Shown one piece after another: positions 26,986 through 35,679 of a stretch of 64,000 nucleotides of DNA. The notes beneath the pieces were generated by a model. That model worked only from the letters and a program-made list of their open reading frames with translations. It was not told where the DNA came from and did no database searches. How positions within the stretch are numbered: position 1 is the first letter of the stretch; every line of letters starts with the position of its first letter. Made by a program: the position numbers and the translations under genes. Origin of the DNA: DASYLJ01 sp964404165 (GTDB taxonomy: Bacteria; Desulfobacterota; Binatia; DP-6); assembly GCA_964404165.1 (NCBI GenBank), contig CAYOIZ010000015.1:1-64000 (forward strand), written 5' to 3'.

Positions 26986-28455
26986 TTACGAGAGTCGGGC
27001 GCGCGAGGCGAGCGCCACGCGCTCGGCCGTCCGGCAGCCACCGAGCGCCGCCGCCAGTGTGCTCTGCCCCGGGAACATGGTGTCACCGACCAGGTGCAAC
27101 CCCGGCACCACGGACGGCGGCCACATCGCGAGGTAGTGCCCGAGCCCGTGACGGCGCGGGATGCCGCCGACGCAGCCCTCGGCGCGCCCGGTGAAGCGCT
27201 CGAACGTGCGCGGCGACGCGGTGAGCTCGTGCACGATGGCGTCGCTCCACTCGGGCACGTGCCGGCGCAGGCCGTCGCGGACGCGCTGCTGGATTCCGGC
27301 GACGTACGCGCCGCGACGCTCCGGGGCCAGGGCTCGCAGCCGCGCCAGCGGCACGTGCGTCGAGACGGTGACCCGTCGCTCGCCCTCCGAGGCGTCGCTC
27401 ATGCTGCAGAAGAAATGGTTGCCCTCGACGAACGGTGCCGACGGGTCCTGCACCACCTGGACGTGATGCGCCTCGGGCGACGCCACCGCGTCGGCACGCA
27501 CCACCAGATACAGCATGCAGGCGCCCCACCCGTCCGCCAGCGGCGCGCCGAGCCGCGACAGTGCGGGAGGGGTCTCGCCGAGCAGCCCGCCGACGTTCTG
27601 CGGCAACAGGTTCGCCACCACCTGCCCTGCCCCGACCGGGCCGTGACGCGTGACGACACGCCAGCCGTCGCCGTCACGCTCGATGCGTCGCACGCGGCTC
27701 GCGAGCCGCACGTCGCCGCCGTGCGATCGGATGGCCTCGACCAGACCCCACGCGAGCCGTCCGATGCCGCCGCGTACGTGGCCGGTGCCGCGATACCAGT
27801 AGTCCATCGTCCCGAGCGCGAACGGCGCCTCGGCCTCGGCCGCCGAGCACTGCACCGTGATCTGGCAGAGCGCGTCCAGATACGTGACCAGCGGCGCGAA
27901 GCCGTCGAGCCCGTCGGCCCGCAGCAGCGAGCCCAGCGAGCGCCCGACGACACCGAGCAGCGGCAGGTACGATGGCGTGCGCAGCGCGTGCCGTGCCAGC
28001 GCGCGCAGATCGAGGGGCGGCAGCAGGTCGGGGTCGTCGAGCAGCGTCCACAGCACGTCGGCGACGCGACGCTGGCGCGCCAGGAAGCGCCGCAGTCCGT
28101 CCGTCGGACACCCGGGCAGCGCCTCGAACTGCCGGACGAGCGCCTCGCGGTCGCGGCCGACGACGAGCCGCAGCCCGGGTGCGCGCAGCTCGGCGATCGG
28201 GTCGATCCAGTCCACCTGCACGTCGAGCCCGTAGCGCTCGATCCAGCGCGCGAAGAGCTGACCCGGGCCCAGCCCCGAGAACAGCGTCGCGCCCGACTCG
28301 AAGCGGTGACCGTCGCGTGTGAACGTGCTGGCGCAGCCGCCGGGATAGCGCAGCGTCTCCAGCACGACGACCCGCGCGCCGCGCTCGGCGAGGCGGAGTG
28401 CCGCGGCCAGCCCTCCGAACCCCGCTCCGATCACGGCCACGTCGTACGGCTGCAC
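26986..28455 (-). CDS. FAD-dependent oxidoreductase, phytoene desaturase/carotenoid isomerase (CrtI/CrtISO) family
   Basis: A 489-residue flavoprotein with the N-terminal dinucleotide motif VIGAGFGGLAAALRLAERG, the YPGGCASTF FAD-binding segment, and the C-terminal signature GLHLVGDTMFPGQSTLAAALGG of the phytoene desaturase / retinol saturase / carotenoid isomerase family. Members desaturate, saturate or isomerise polyenes; substrate is not predictable. It overlaps nothing but is only 11 bp from the carboxylase gene, so co-transcription is likely. No crtB or crtY lies in the window, so a catabolic or saturase role within the neighbouring isoprenoid-like module is as plausible as carotenoid biosynthesis. 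Confidence 0.82.
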   Translation of the reverse strand: MQPYDVAVIGAGFGGLAAALRLAERGARVVVLETLRYPGGCASTFTRDGHRFESGATLFSGLGPGQLFARWIERYGLDVQVDWIDPIAELRAPGLRLVVGRDREALVRQFEALPGCPTDGLRRFLARQRRVADVLWTLLDDPDLLPPLDLRALARHALRTPSYLPLLGVVGRSLGSLLRADGLDGFAPLVTYLDALCQITVQCSAAEAEAPFALGTMDYWYRGTGHVRGGIGRLAWGLVEAIRSHGGDVRLASRVRRIERDGDGWRVVTRHGPVGAGQVVANLLPQNVGGLLGETPPALSRLGAPLADGWGACMLYLVVRADAVASPEAHHVQVVQDPSAPFVEGNHFFCSMSDASEGERRVTVSTHVPLARLRALAPERRGAYVAGIQQRVRDGLRRHVPEWSDAIVHELTASPRTFERFTGRAEGCVGGIPRRHGLGHYLAMWPPSVVPGLHLVGDTMFPGQSTLAAALGGCRTAERVALASRARLS

Positions 28456-28494
28456 CGCGGACGGAGGATAGTCCCCGCGCCAGGCGGGGCAAGG

Positions 28495-29649
28495 TCATCG
28501 TGGGGCCGGGATGCCGTACAGCTCCGACCAGTTGTCCCACAGGATCTTCCGCTGCGACGCCGCCGGGATCGGCAACGTGCGGAAGGCCTCCACCGACTTC
28601 GGGAACTTCGAGTCCGCGTGCGGATAGTCGGTGGAGAAGACGAGGCGGTCGTCGCCGAAGACCTCGAGGTAGTGGCGCACCGTCTCCTCGTCGGCCTCGA
28701 CCGAGAGCCAGCAGTTGCGGCGCAGGTAGTCCGAGGGCTTCATCGTCAGCTCCGGCGCCTCCATGCGGCCGAGCCACTCGTAGTGCTCGTCGAGGCGGTA
28801 GAAGAGCCACGGTGCCCACGAGCAGTTGCCCTCGAGCAGCGCCACGCGCAGCTTCGGGAAGCGCTCGAGCACGCCACCCGCCGTGAGGCTCACCGCCACC
28901 GTCATGATGCCGAGCGGCTGGCTGAAGGTGTGCCACATCATCAGCTTGTCGAGCACCTCGAGCGAGAAGTCGGGCCGGAGGTGGTTCTGTCCGCCGCCGT
29001 GGAACGCGATCGGCACGCCGAGCCGCTCGCACTCGGCCCAGATCGGATCGTACGCCGGATGATGCCAGGGCCGGCGGTTCACCGAGCCCGGTGAGAGAAA
29101 GACGGCGCGGAACCCCAGCTCCTCGACGCAGCGACGCGTCTCGAGCACCGCCGCCTCGGGATCGTGCGGCGCGATCATGCCGGCGCCGAAGAAGCGGTCG
29201 GGATGCTCGCGCACGAAGTCGCGCAGCCAGTCGTTGTAGGCACGCGCGATCGCGGCGGCGAACGGCGGCTCGAGCCCGTCGGGTCCCACCATCGCCGGCG
29301 TGTCGAGCCCGAGCACGAAGAGCCCGCGCGTCGGGAACAGCACGGCGAGATCGAGGCCCTCGGCGTCCATCGCCGCCTTCTGCGAGTCGGGGCTCCAGCC
29401 CTGGCGCTCGGCGGCCGAGTAGACGCTCTCGGTATCCGGCTTCCAGGCGGTGCGGTCGCTCATCGGCCGCACCGTGCCGAGGCGCAGGATGACGTGCGAC
29501 TTCACCTTCACCCGCATGTCGCGGTGCATCTCGGTGAGGCCCACGGGTGCCACGTGCCGCCACGCCGGGTCGATGTAGCGCTGCCACAGGTCCGGCGGCT
29601 CGAAGATGTGCATGTCGCTGTCGGCGACGAGCTCACGGGTCGACGTCAC
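28495..29649 (-). CDS. Amidohydrolase family 2 metal-dependent hydrolase
   Basis: A 384-residue TIM-barrel hydrolase of the amidohydrolase_2 (ACMSD-related) superfamily. The N-terminal motif DSDMHIFEPPDLW holds the metal-binding HxxxE variant; IAFHGGGQN and STDYPHADSKFP supply the later His and Asp ligands. Enzymes of this group decarboxylate or hydrolyse diverse carbonyl compounds, so the reaction is open. GTG 29649 follows AGGAGGG. It is the first gene of the six-gene minus-strand run and lies 39 bp upstream of the CrtI-like gene, with a divergent gene 131 bp away, so the operon promoter should be at 29650-29780. Confidence 0.85.
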   Translation of the reverse strand: MTSTRELVADSDMHIFEPPDLWQRYIDPAWRHVAPVGLTEMHRDMRVKVKSHVILRLGTVRPMSDRTAWKPDTESVYSAAERQGWSPDSQKAAMDAEGLDLAVLFPTRGLFVLGLDTPAMVGPDGLEPPFAAAIARAYNDWLRDFVREHPDRFFGAGMIAPHDPEAAVLETRRCVEELGFRAVFLSPGSVNRRPWHHPAYDPIWAECERLGVPIAFHGGGQNHLRPDFSLEVLDKLMMWHTFSQPLGIMTVAVSLTAGGVLERFPKLRVALLEGNCSWAPWLFYRLDEHYEWLGRMEAPELTMKPSDYLRRNCWLSVEADEETVRHYLEVFGDDRLVFSTDYPHADSKFPKSVEAFRTLPIPAASQRKILWDNWSELYGIPAPR

Positions 29650-29780
29650 GCAGCCCTCCTCGGTCGGTCGATCGATGCATCGGGCGTAGCGTAGTCGGGG
29701 AGCATCCGTCTACCGATCCGGCTGCACCCTGCAATGGGCCCGTCGTTCTCCGCGTCTCATGAGGGCGAAGGAGATCGTCC

Positions 29781-31457
29781 ATGACTGGCCGCCCTCGTCG
29801 TCCGGCGCCCGCCGCCACCGCCGTCCTCGCCGCCATCGCGCTCACAGCGACCGCGCGCGCCGCGACCGTCCGCACCTTCCCGGACGACTGCCCGCTCGCC
29901 GCCCAGGACTGCATCGCGGCCTCGGCCGCGGGCGACGTCGTCCGGATCGCCACGGAAACGGCGATCGCCGAGACGCTCATCCTGAACCAGCCACTGACGC
30001 TGGAGAACGCCCCCGGCGTGCGGCCGCGCCTCGCACCCGACCAGGATGTCTCCATCAACAACTTCAGCACGACGGTCGCCACGTACGTCGTGCGCGGGCT
30101 CACGCTGGAGAAAGGCACGATCCGCGCCACCCAGGGCGGCGCGATGCCGCTGTTCGTCACGATCGCAGACAACGTGATCCTCGACAGCGGCACCGGCCCC
30201 TTCGGCGCGATCGACGTGACGACGCTCGGGGGAGGCGGCAACCTCGGCGCGATCGACTTCACCATCCACCACAACGTCGTCACCGCCCGTCCGAACCCCG
30301 GGTCGGGCTCCACCGGCATCCGCGTCGAGCCGGATCGGCAGGCCAACGCCCACGGCGTGATCACCGGCAACCAGGTGGCTTTTCCCGACAGCGAGTCCAA
30401 CGGCTCCCCGATCGTCGTGCGGAACCGCAACCGCGCGCTCGCAGTCGACGTGATCGGCAACACGACGCTCGGCTCGCATTACGAAACGGGCATCTTCCTC
30501 GCGCAGATCGAGGCGGGCGGTACACTCAGCGCACGGGTGGCGAACAACGTCATCCAGGGCGTCGACGACGAGAGCCAGGGGATCGGCATCGACGGCGACC
30601 TCGGCCAGGGCACCCTGCGCGCCACCATCGTGCACAACACGTTCGTCCGCGTCAGCGGTGGCATCGTCTTCGAGAACAACGATCCGCAAGGCGTGCTCGA
30701 CGCCGTCGTCGCGAACAACGTGATCGCCGCCCACGGCGGACGCGGCCTGCAGGTTCCCACGCGACTCCTGTCCTCGACGCGGTTCGGACCGAACCTCGTC
30801 TTCGGCGTGGAGTCCTCGCTGCTCCCGCCGGGGACGTTGCTGGTCGACCCGCGCTTCGCCGGGGTCGACGACGTCCGCCTCGCACCCGGTTCGCCGGCCA
30901 TCGACGCCGGGGCCGCGGAATTCGTGCCGGCCGACCTGACGACGGACTTCGCCGGAAACCCGCGCCGCGTCGGCGGCGGCGTCGACCTCGGCGCCTTCGA
31001 GGCGCCGTGCGCCGACGGGTCGTTCACGCCCAACGCTTGCCCGACCGTAGCACCGCCGCCGGCCGGCGCGTGCGTTCCGACCGAGTGCGACGACGGCGAT
31101 CCCTGCACGGTCGACGACTGCGCCGCCGGCGCATGCGTCCACGTTGCACGCAACGGGATCGACGGCGCGCGGTGCGCGTGCGACCGTCCGTCGCCTGCGG
31201 CGTGTGCCGCGGACGGCTTTCCCCCCGCCGTCCTGCGGCGGACGGCCCGTGCGTGCTCGCTCCTCGACCGCGCCGCCGGCGCGTCGCGGCCGAACCGGCT
31301 CCTCCGTCGCGCCGCGCACACGTGGGCCGGCGCCGCCAAGCTCGCCACGCGCCGTCGCGTTGCCGGCTCGCGGACTCCGGACTGCCGGTCTGCCCTCGCA
31401 GCCGACCTGCACGACGCCGAACGCCGAGCCAGCGACGCCCTGCGTACCCCGCGCTGA
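29781..31457 (+). CDS. Exported right-handed beta-helix protein with Cys-rich tail
   Basis: A 558-residue predicted exported protein. A signal peptide (AVLAAIALTATARA) is followed by a parallel beta-helix of the type in pectate lyases and NosD-like proteins (runs such as NVIQGVDDESQGIGI, VVANNVIAAHGG) and a family-typical APGSPAIDAGAAE motif near the end of the helix. The tail contains ECDDGDPCTVDDC, a disulfide-rich motif common in large exported proteins of Deltaproteobacteria-like genomes, then a basic helical segment of about 90 residues. No catalytic residues could be identified. ATG 29781 has a strong GAAGGAGA. A hairpin at 31495-31524 probably ends the transcript. Confidence 0.8.
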   Translation: MTGRPRRPAPAATAVLAAIALTATARAATVRTFPDDCPLAAQDCIAASAAGDVVRIATETAIAETLILNQPLTLENAPGVRPRLAPDQDVSINNFSTTVATYVVRGLTLEKGTIRATQGGAMPLFVTIADNVILDSGTGPFGAIDVTTLGGGGNLGAIDFTIHHNVVTARPNPGSGSTGIRVEPDRQANAHGVITGNQVAFPDSESNGSPIVVRNRNRALAVDVIGNTTLGSHYETGIFLAQIEAGGTLSARVANNVIQGVDDESQGIGIDGDLGQGTLRATIVHNTFVRVSGGIVFENNDPQGVLDAVVANNVIAAHGGRGLQVPTRLLSSTRFGPNLVFGVESSLLPPGTLLVDPRFAGVDDVRLAPGSPAIDAGAAEFVPADLTTDFAGNPRRVGGGVDLGAFEAPCADGSFTPNACPTVAPPPAGACVPTECDDGDPCTVDDCAAGACVHVARNGIDGARCACDRPSPAACAADGFPPAVLRRTARACSLLDRAAGASRPNRLLRRAAHTWAGAAKLATRRRVAGSRTPDCRSALAADLHDAERRASDALRTPR

Positions 31458-31766
31458 ACGCCGGCACGACTCGCCTCCACGATGCCCCGCCGGACAGGCG
31501 ACGCGCACACGGTGCCGTCGCCTGACGGCGTTCCATCGACGGCGGAGCACGCCGGTCGCGGCGACTCCGTCGCCGACCCGTCGCACCGGAGACGGACCGG
31601 CGCTCGCAGCGCATGACGAGCGTACGGCACGCTCGCGAGAACGTGTCCACGGCTCCGAGCGCGCCGCGAGCACGCGCCGATCGAGGTGGAACGGGTGCAA
31701 TGAAACGCGCCGTTGCCGCCATCCTATGCGGGCATGGACGACTTCTTTTGCGAACGGACGCGCCGG
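31458..31766 (+). other. 309-bp intergenic region with one hairpin
   Basis: Apart from the hairpin at 31495-31524 nothing is recognised. A short frame starting ATG 31700 has an upstream GGTGGA but runs off-frame into the propeller gene and has no protein-like content. Confidence 0.5.
31495..31524 (+). terminator. Hairpin downstream of the beta-helix gene
   Basis: CAGGCGACG (31495-31503) pairs with CGTCGCCTG (31516-31524); an inner GCAC/GTGC stem (31505-31508 with 31512-31515) continues it past one bulged C, loop ACG. It lies 37 bp after the stop codon. No T-run. Confidence 0.55.
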
Positions 31767-33128
31767 ATGGCGCGGACCACCACCGCCACCCTTTGCCTGC
31801 TGTTCGCTGGCAGCAGCGTCTTCGCCGAGCCCGGCGGACTCACCCAGGAGCGATCCCCCCGAGTCTGCATCAGCGAAACGGGGAGCGTCGGCTGCACCGA
31901 TGGCCACACGCTCAAGACGGCGATGTCCGTCGCCGTCAGCCCGGACGGGCATCACGTCTACGTCGGCGCGCCGAACAGCCATGGTCTGGCCGCCTTTTCC
32001 CGCAACGGCACGACCGGATTGCTCACCCAGCTCGCGACGCCCGCCGGATGCGTCACCGAGTCCGGTGACGGCGGCTGTGCCGTCGGTCGCTCCATCACCA
32101 CCATCCGCACCATGGCCTTCAGCGCCGACGGCAAGCACGTGTACGCCGCCGCACAGTTCAGCAACGCGGTCGCCGCCTTCACGCGCAACCGTCGCACCGG
32201 CGCCCTGACGCAGCTGCCGGGCACGACCGGCTGCATCAGCGAGACCGGCAGCGACGGGCTCTGCATCGATGGCCGCGGCCTCGACGATGCCTGGGGCGTC
32301 GCCGTCAGCCCCGATGGTCGCAACGTCTACGTCACCGGCAACGTCAGTGCCGCGATCACCATCTTCGCCCGCAACCAGACCACCGGCGCCCTGACGCAGC
32401 TGCCCGGCACGGCGGGCTGCATCAGCGAGACGGGTAGCGACGGTGAGTGCACCGACGGTCGCGCCCTGAAGGGTGCCTCCACCGTCGTCGTCAGCGAGGA
32501 CGGCAAGTTCGTCTACGTCGCGGGAAGCGGCAGCGGTGGGGTCGCCGTGTTCTCCCGCGACCGGACGACCGGTGCGTTGACGCAGTTGCCGGGCGCGGAC
32601 GGCTGCGTCAGCCAGTTCGACGCCACGTGTGCCTACGCGGCGCCGCTCGACGACGCCCTCGGCCTGACGCTCAGCCGCGACGGCCGATCCGTCTACGTCA
32701 CGTCCACGCGCTCCGGTGCCAACGCCGTCGTCGCCCTGTCGCGCAACCGCACCACGGGCGTGCTCACCCAGTTGCCGGGCAGCAACGGCTGCATCAGCAA
32801 GGACGGCAACGGCGGTGCGTGCATCCAGGGGCGGATGCTGGAGACGCCCATCTCGGTGGTCGTGAGCCGCGACGATCGGACGATCTACGTCGCGTCCTCG
32901 GGCAGCGACGCGGTCACCGCGTTCCGTCGCGATCGCACCACGGGCGTCCTCACCCAGATGTCCGGTGTGCAGGGCTGCATCACCGAGACCTACGACGGGG
33001 ACGACCTGTGCACGCTGGGTCGTGGCCTCAATTCCCCCTTCCAGCTCGCCATCAGCTCCGACGGCAAGCACCTGTACGCCGCCTCCACCTGGGACGGCGC
33101 CGTGACGACGATCCAGCGCGAACGCTGA
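31767..33128 (+). CDS. Exported seven-bladed beta-propeller protein with paired cysteines
   Basis: A 453-residue predicted exported protein (signal MARTTTATLCLLFAGSSVFA). After it come seven repeats of about 60 residues, each starting C-I/V-x-E-T-G-x-D-G-x-C, then DGR, a VAVSPDGxxVYV strand, and TTGxLTQLPG. This is the lactonase/YVTN type of propeller (6-phosphogluconolactonase-like blades). Most blades carry two cysteines about ten residues apart, which could lock each blade by a disulfide after export. No lactonase active site could be identified, so the function may be structural or binding. Starts at 31734 or 31713 are alternatives; 31767 gives a standard signal peptide. A strong hairpin follows the stop. 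Confidence 0.8.
   Translation: MARTTTATLCLLFAGSSVFAEPGGLTQERSPRVCISETGSVGCTDGHTLKTAMSVAVSPDGHHVYVGAPNSHGLAAFSRNGTTGLLTQLATPAGCVTESGDGGCAVGRSITTIRTMAFSADGKHVYAAAQFSNAVAAFTRNRRTGALTQLPGTTGCISETGSDGLCIDGRGLDDAWGVAVSPDGRNVYVTGNVSAAITIFARNQTTGALTQLPGTAGCISETGSDGECTDGRALKGASTVVVSEDGKFVYVAGSGSGGVAVFSRDRTTGALTQLPGADGCVSQFDATCAYAAPLDDALGLTLSRDGRSVYVTSTRSGANAVVALSRNRTTGVLTQLPGSNGCISKDGNGGACIQGRMLETPISVVVSRDDRTIYVASSGSDAVTAFRRDRTTGVLTQMSGVQGCITETYDGDDLCTLGRGLNSPFQLAISSDGKHLYAASTWDGAVTTIQRER
31860..33128 (+). repeat. Seven tandem propeller-blade repeats (about 62 codons each)
   Basis: Seven imperfect tandem repeats inside the coding sequence. Blades 3 and 4 (32230-32600) are the most alike at DNA level, sharing CTGACGCAGCTGCCGGGCAC-like and GGCTGCATCAGCGAGAC-like blocks. 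Repeat identity at DNA level suggests fairly recent duplication of blades or strong codon bias. Confidence 0.75.
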
Positions 33129-33152
33129 ACCACCCCCCAGCGTTCGTGTCCC

Positions 33153-33190
33153 ACTCCCGGAAGCTCCTGCACGGCAGGGCTTCCGGGAGT
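33153..33190 (+). terminator. Strong terminator hairpin after the propeller gene
   Basis: ACTCCCGGAAGC (33153-33164) pairs perfectly with GCTTCCGGGAGT (33179-33190). After one bulged T, an inner CCTGC/GCAGG stem with loop ACG extends it to 17 bp. It is followed by TTCCGTTTGG, the most T-rich tail of the hairpins found here. Confidence 0.82.
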
Positions 33191-33256
33191 TTCCGTTTGG
33201 GAGCAGGCCACGCCTCGCCGTTGACTCGCCCGTCCCCCCGCATAGCCTGCGCGACC

Positions 33257-33985
33257 ATGACTCCCGAGATCGACGTCACCACCCTGGACCTCGGCGCCGC
33301 CAACGCCGTGCTCGAGCACGAGACGGCCGAGCACCGTGTCGCGTGGGCACTCGACCGCGTGCGCCCCCGCATCGTCCTGTCGTCGAGCTTCGGCGCACAG
33401 GCTGCCGTCCTCCTCCACATGGTCACCCGCCAATGGCCGGAGATTCCTGTCGTCCTCATCGACACCGGGTATCTCTTCCCCGAGACCTATCGATTCGTCG
33501 ACGAGCTGACCGAGCGGCTGCGCCTGAACCTCACGGTGTATCGGCCCGCGATCAGCGCCGCGTGGCAGGAGGCGCGCTACGGCAAGCTGTGGGAGCAGGG
33601 CGTCGAGGCCATCGATCGGTACAACCAGATGAACAAGGTCGAGCCGATGCAGCGGGCTCTCGACGAGCTCGGCGCCGAGGCCTGGATCGTCGGGTTACGA
33701 CGCGCGCAGGCATCGACCCGTCGCGAGCTCCGCGTGCTCGGTCTGCAGGACGGCTACCTGAAGGTTCATCCCATCGTCGATTGGAACGACAAGCACGTCT
33801 ACGACTATCTGACGCGGCACGGGCTGCCCTACCACCCGCTGTGGGAGCAGGGCTATCCGTCGATCGGCGACTGGCACACGTCGCACAGGCTCACCGACGG
33901 CATGGCGGAGGAGGAGACGCGCTTCTTCGGGCTCAAGCGGGAATGCGGGCTGCACGAGAGCAGCGAGGTGATCGTGCCGCGATGA
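33257..33985 (+). CDS. cysH: Phosphoadenylyl-sulfate (PAPS) reductase
   Basis: Reduces PAPS to sulfite with thioredoxin or glutaredoxin in assimilatory sulfate reduction. The 242-residue protein has SSSFGAQAAVLLHM, the nucleotide-binding PP-motif, the IVGLRRAQ/STRREL arginine loop, and catalytic Cys230 in KRECGLHE. The four cysteines (CC...CxxC) that bind [4Fe-4S] in plant-type and many bacterial APS reductases are absent, so it should act on PAPS like the E. coli enzyme. ATG 33257 begins just before the conserved region. The gene stands alone; no other cys genes are in the window. A sulfotransferase at 41610 would use the same PAPS pool. Confidence 0.93.
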   Translation: MTPEIDVTTLDLGAANAVLEHETAEHRVAWALDRVRPRIVLSSSFGAQAAVLLHMVTRQWPEIPVVLIDTGYLFPETYRFVDELTERLRLNLTVYRPAISAAWQEARYGKLWEQGVEAIDRYNQMNKVEPMQRALDELGAEAWIVGLRRAQASTRRELRVLGLQDGYLKVHPIVDWNDKHVYDYLTRHGLPYHPLWEQGYPSIGDWHTSHRLTDGMAEEETRFFGLKRECGLHESSEVIVPR

Positions 33986-33993
33986 CGGGCACG

Positions 33994-35679
33994 TCATACC
34001 GCGAGGCGATCGAGCGCGCGCATCCCGCTGCGCCGCGCGAGCCCGAAGACGACGAGCGTCACCACGCTTCCCGCACACACCGCCGCGACGACGAGCAGCA
34101 GCTGCTCGGGCGTGGCCCCGACATCCGTCCGCGACAGTCGCAGCACGCGCGCCAGCGGCCACGCCTCGATCGACACCACCGCGGCGATGAGGCCGAGGCA
34201 CGTCAGCATGTACACGATCGCGCCGAAGCCGGTCGCGATCTGTGCCGCGTTCTGGCTGTCGAGCTTCGGATCGTGCGCGCCGAAGGCGAGCCCGAGGCTC
34301 ACCACCGCCGCCATGAGCGGCGCCAGCGTGACGAGGAACGCCGCGGTCACCAGCGCCGGCACGCCGAGCAGCGTGTTCGTCGTGACGACGAGCCCCTCCG
34401 CGAACAGGACGAGCGGCACGAAGCCGATCCAGAACTTGCTCCACCACAGCCGCTCGAGCGCCACCGGCGCGGTGCGCAGGATCCACCACGCCCGCCCCTC
34501 GAGGCTCACCATGGGATAGACGAAGCGCACCGCGATGGCGGTGGTGACGAACGCACCGAGGCCGAGGTTCAGGATCGCCGCCATGTCGCGCATGGCGAGC
34601 GCGAGCTTCGAGCCGTCGTTCAACGGCAGCGCCGAGAAGTTGTAGACGTAGATCGCCACCAGCGCGCACAGCAGCAGGAGCTGCGACCACTGGCTGGCGT
34701 CACGCAGGAAGACGGTCACGTCCTTCACCAGCAGCAGTCCCGGCACGCGTGGCAGCGGCCACGACAGGCGCACGAGCCAGCGCGACAGCGGACGCTCCGC
34801 CTCCATCGCGCGCACGCGACCCGTCTGTGCCCGCGACCAGGCCGTGAGGAAGAGCTGCTCGACGACCGTGGCGCTCACGAGGAACAGCATGGCCGCCGTC
34901 AGCGCCAGCAGCGTCAGATGGAACATCGGCTCCCCGGCGCGCGCCCCGAGCAGCGGGATCAGGGTCTCCGCCGCCCACGTGCTGGGCACGTACGGCGACC
35001 CCGACGCCCCGAAGCCGGCCAGGAACCCGGCGAAGCCGACGAGGCCCGACGGATGCGCCAGCCGTTCGGGGTCGAGCATGCGGACGACGACGACCATGGC
35101 TGCCACCATGAGCCCGACCCCCACGAGCAGCGCATCGCGCGTGCCGCGTGCCGGGAACACCAGCACCAGCGCCGTCGTCACGAGCACGCCGAGCGCCGCG
35201 GGGATGACGAGGAACAGCAGGAGCACCGCGGCGGCCGCGAGGTAGTACGCCGGACCCGCGCCGTAGACGAACCCGTACGCGCCGAGCGCCGGGATGCCCA
35301 CCAGCACCACCATCCACGACGACGACAGCAGCGTCTCGATGAAGCGCGCGTGGTGGAGACGCCGGAACGACAGGGGCGACGCGAGCAGCGGCGTGACGTC
35401 GCTGGCGAGGTAGAACGTGGTGAGCGCGGTCACCGTGTTCGAGATGAGCAGGATGCCGAAGAAGCTCAGGAACAGGAGGACGAGCAGGCGCTGCGTCAGC
35501 AGCGGGCCGAAGTCGGCGAGGGTCTGGAAGTAGCCCAGGACGCGACCGAACAGCCAGAACGCCGCCGCCCAGAACGCGATCGTCAACACGCCGATGACGA
35601 TCGGCCGCGTCGGCCCGCGGCGCAGGACGTTGCGCGCAGCGAGCCAGCGCGGCTGGAGCAGCGACAGGACCGACGTCAC
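33994..35679 (-). CDS. ABC transporter permease (multi-spanning)
   Basis: A 561-residue integral membrane protein with at least ten hydrophobic helices in two halves, the second beginning near VKDVTVFLRDASQW. It matches no well-known transporter closely; the pattern resembles large ABC-2-type export permeases. GTG 35679 overlaps the stop of the ATPase gene (GTGA), so both should be translated together and form one exporter. A longer frame upstream is an off-frame extension inside the ATPase gene. The stop is 8 bp from the convergent cysH stop. Substrate unknown. Confidence 0.82.
   Translation of the reverse strand: MTSVLSLLQPRWLAARNVLRRGPTRPIVIGVLTIAFWAAAFWLFGRVLGYFQTLADFGPLLTQRLLVLLFLSFFGILLISNTVTALTTFYLASDVTPLLASPLSFRRLHHARFIETLLSSSWMVVLVGIPALGAYGFVYGAGPAYYLAAAAVLLLFLVIPAALGVLVTTALVLVFPARGTRDALLVGVGLMVAAMVVVVRMLDPERLAHPSGLVGFAGFLAGFGASGSPYVPSTWAAETLIPLLGARAGEPMFHLTLLALTAAMLFLVSATVVEQLFLTAWSRAQTGRVRAMEAERPLSRWLVRLSWPLPRVPGLLLVKDVTVFLRDASQWSQLLLLCALVAIYVYNFSALPLNDGSKLALAMRDMAAILNLGLGAFVTTAIAVRFVYPMVSLEGRAWWILRTAPVALERLWWSKFWIGFVPLVLFAEGLVVTTNTLLGVPALVTAAFLVTLAPLMAAVVSLGLAFGAHDPKLDSQNAAQIATGFGAIVYMLTCLGLIAAVVSIEAWPLARVLRLSRTDVGATPEQLLLVVAAVCAGSVVTLVVFGLARRSGMRALDRLAV

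Noticed and set aside
31700..31766. Small frame MKRAVAAILCGHG upstream of the propeller gene
   Set aside because: Different frame from the propeller gene and no conserved or membrane-like content beyond a few residues.
29757..33071. Minus-strand open frame of 1104 codons over the beta-helix and propeller genes
   Set aside because: Composition is an Ala/Arg/Gly/Val-rich shadow of GC codons; the plus strand has signal peptides and repeats.
33994..34690. Minus-strand open frame ending near 33695 over cysH
   Set aside because: Antisense to cysH and off-frame to the permease; both real genes have clear motifs.
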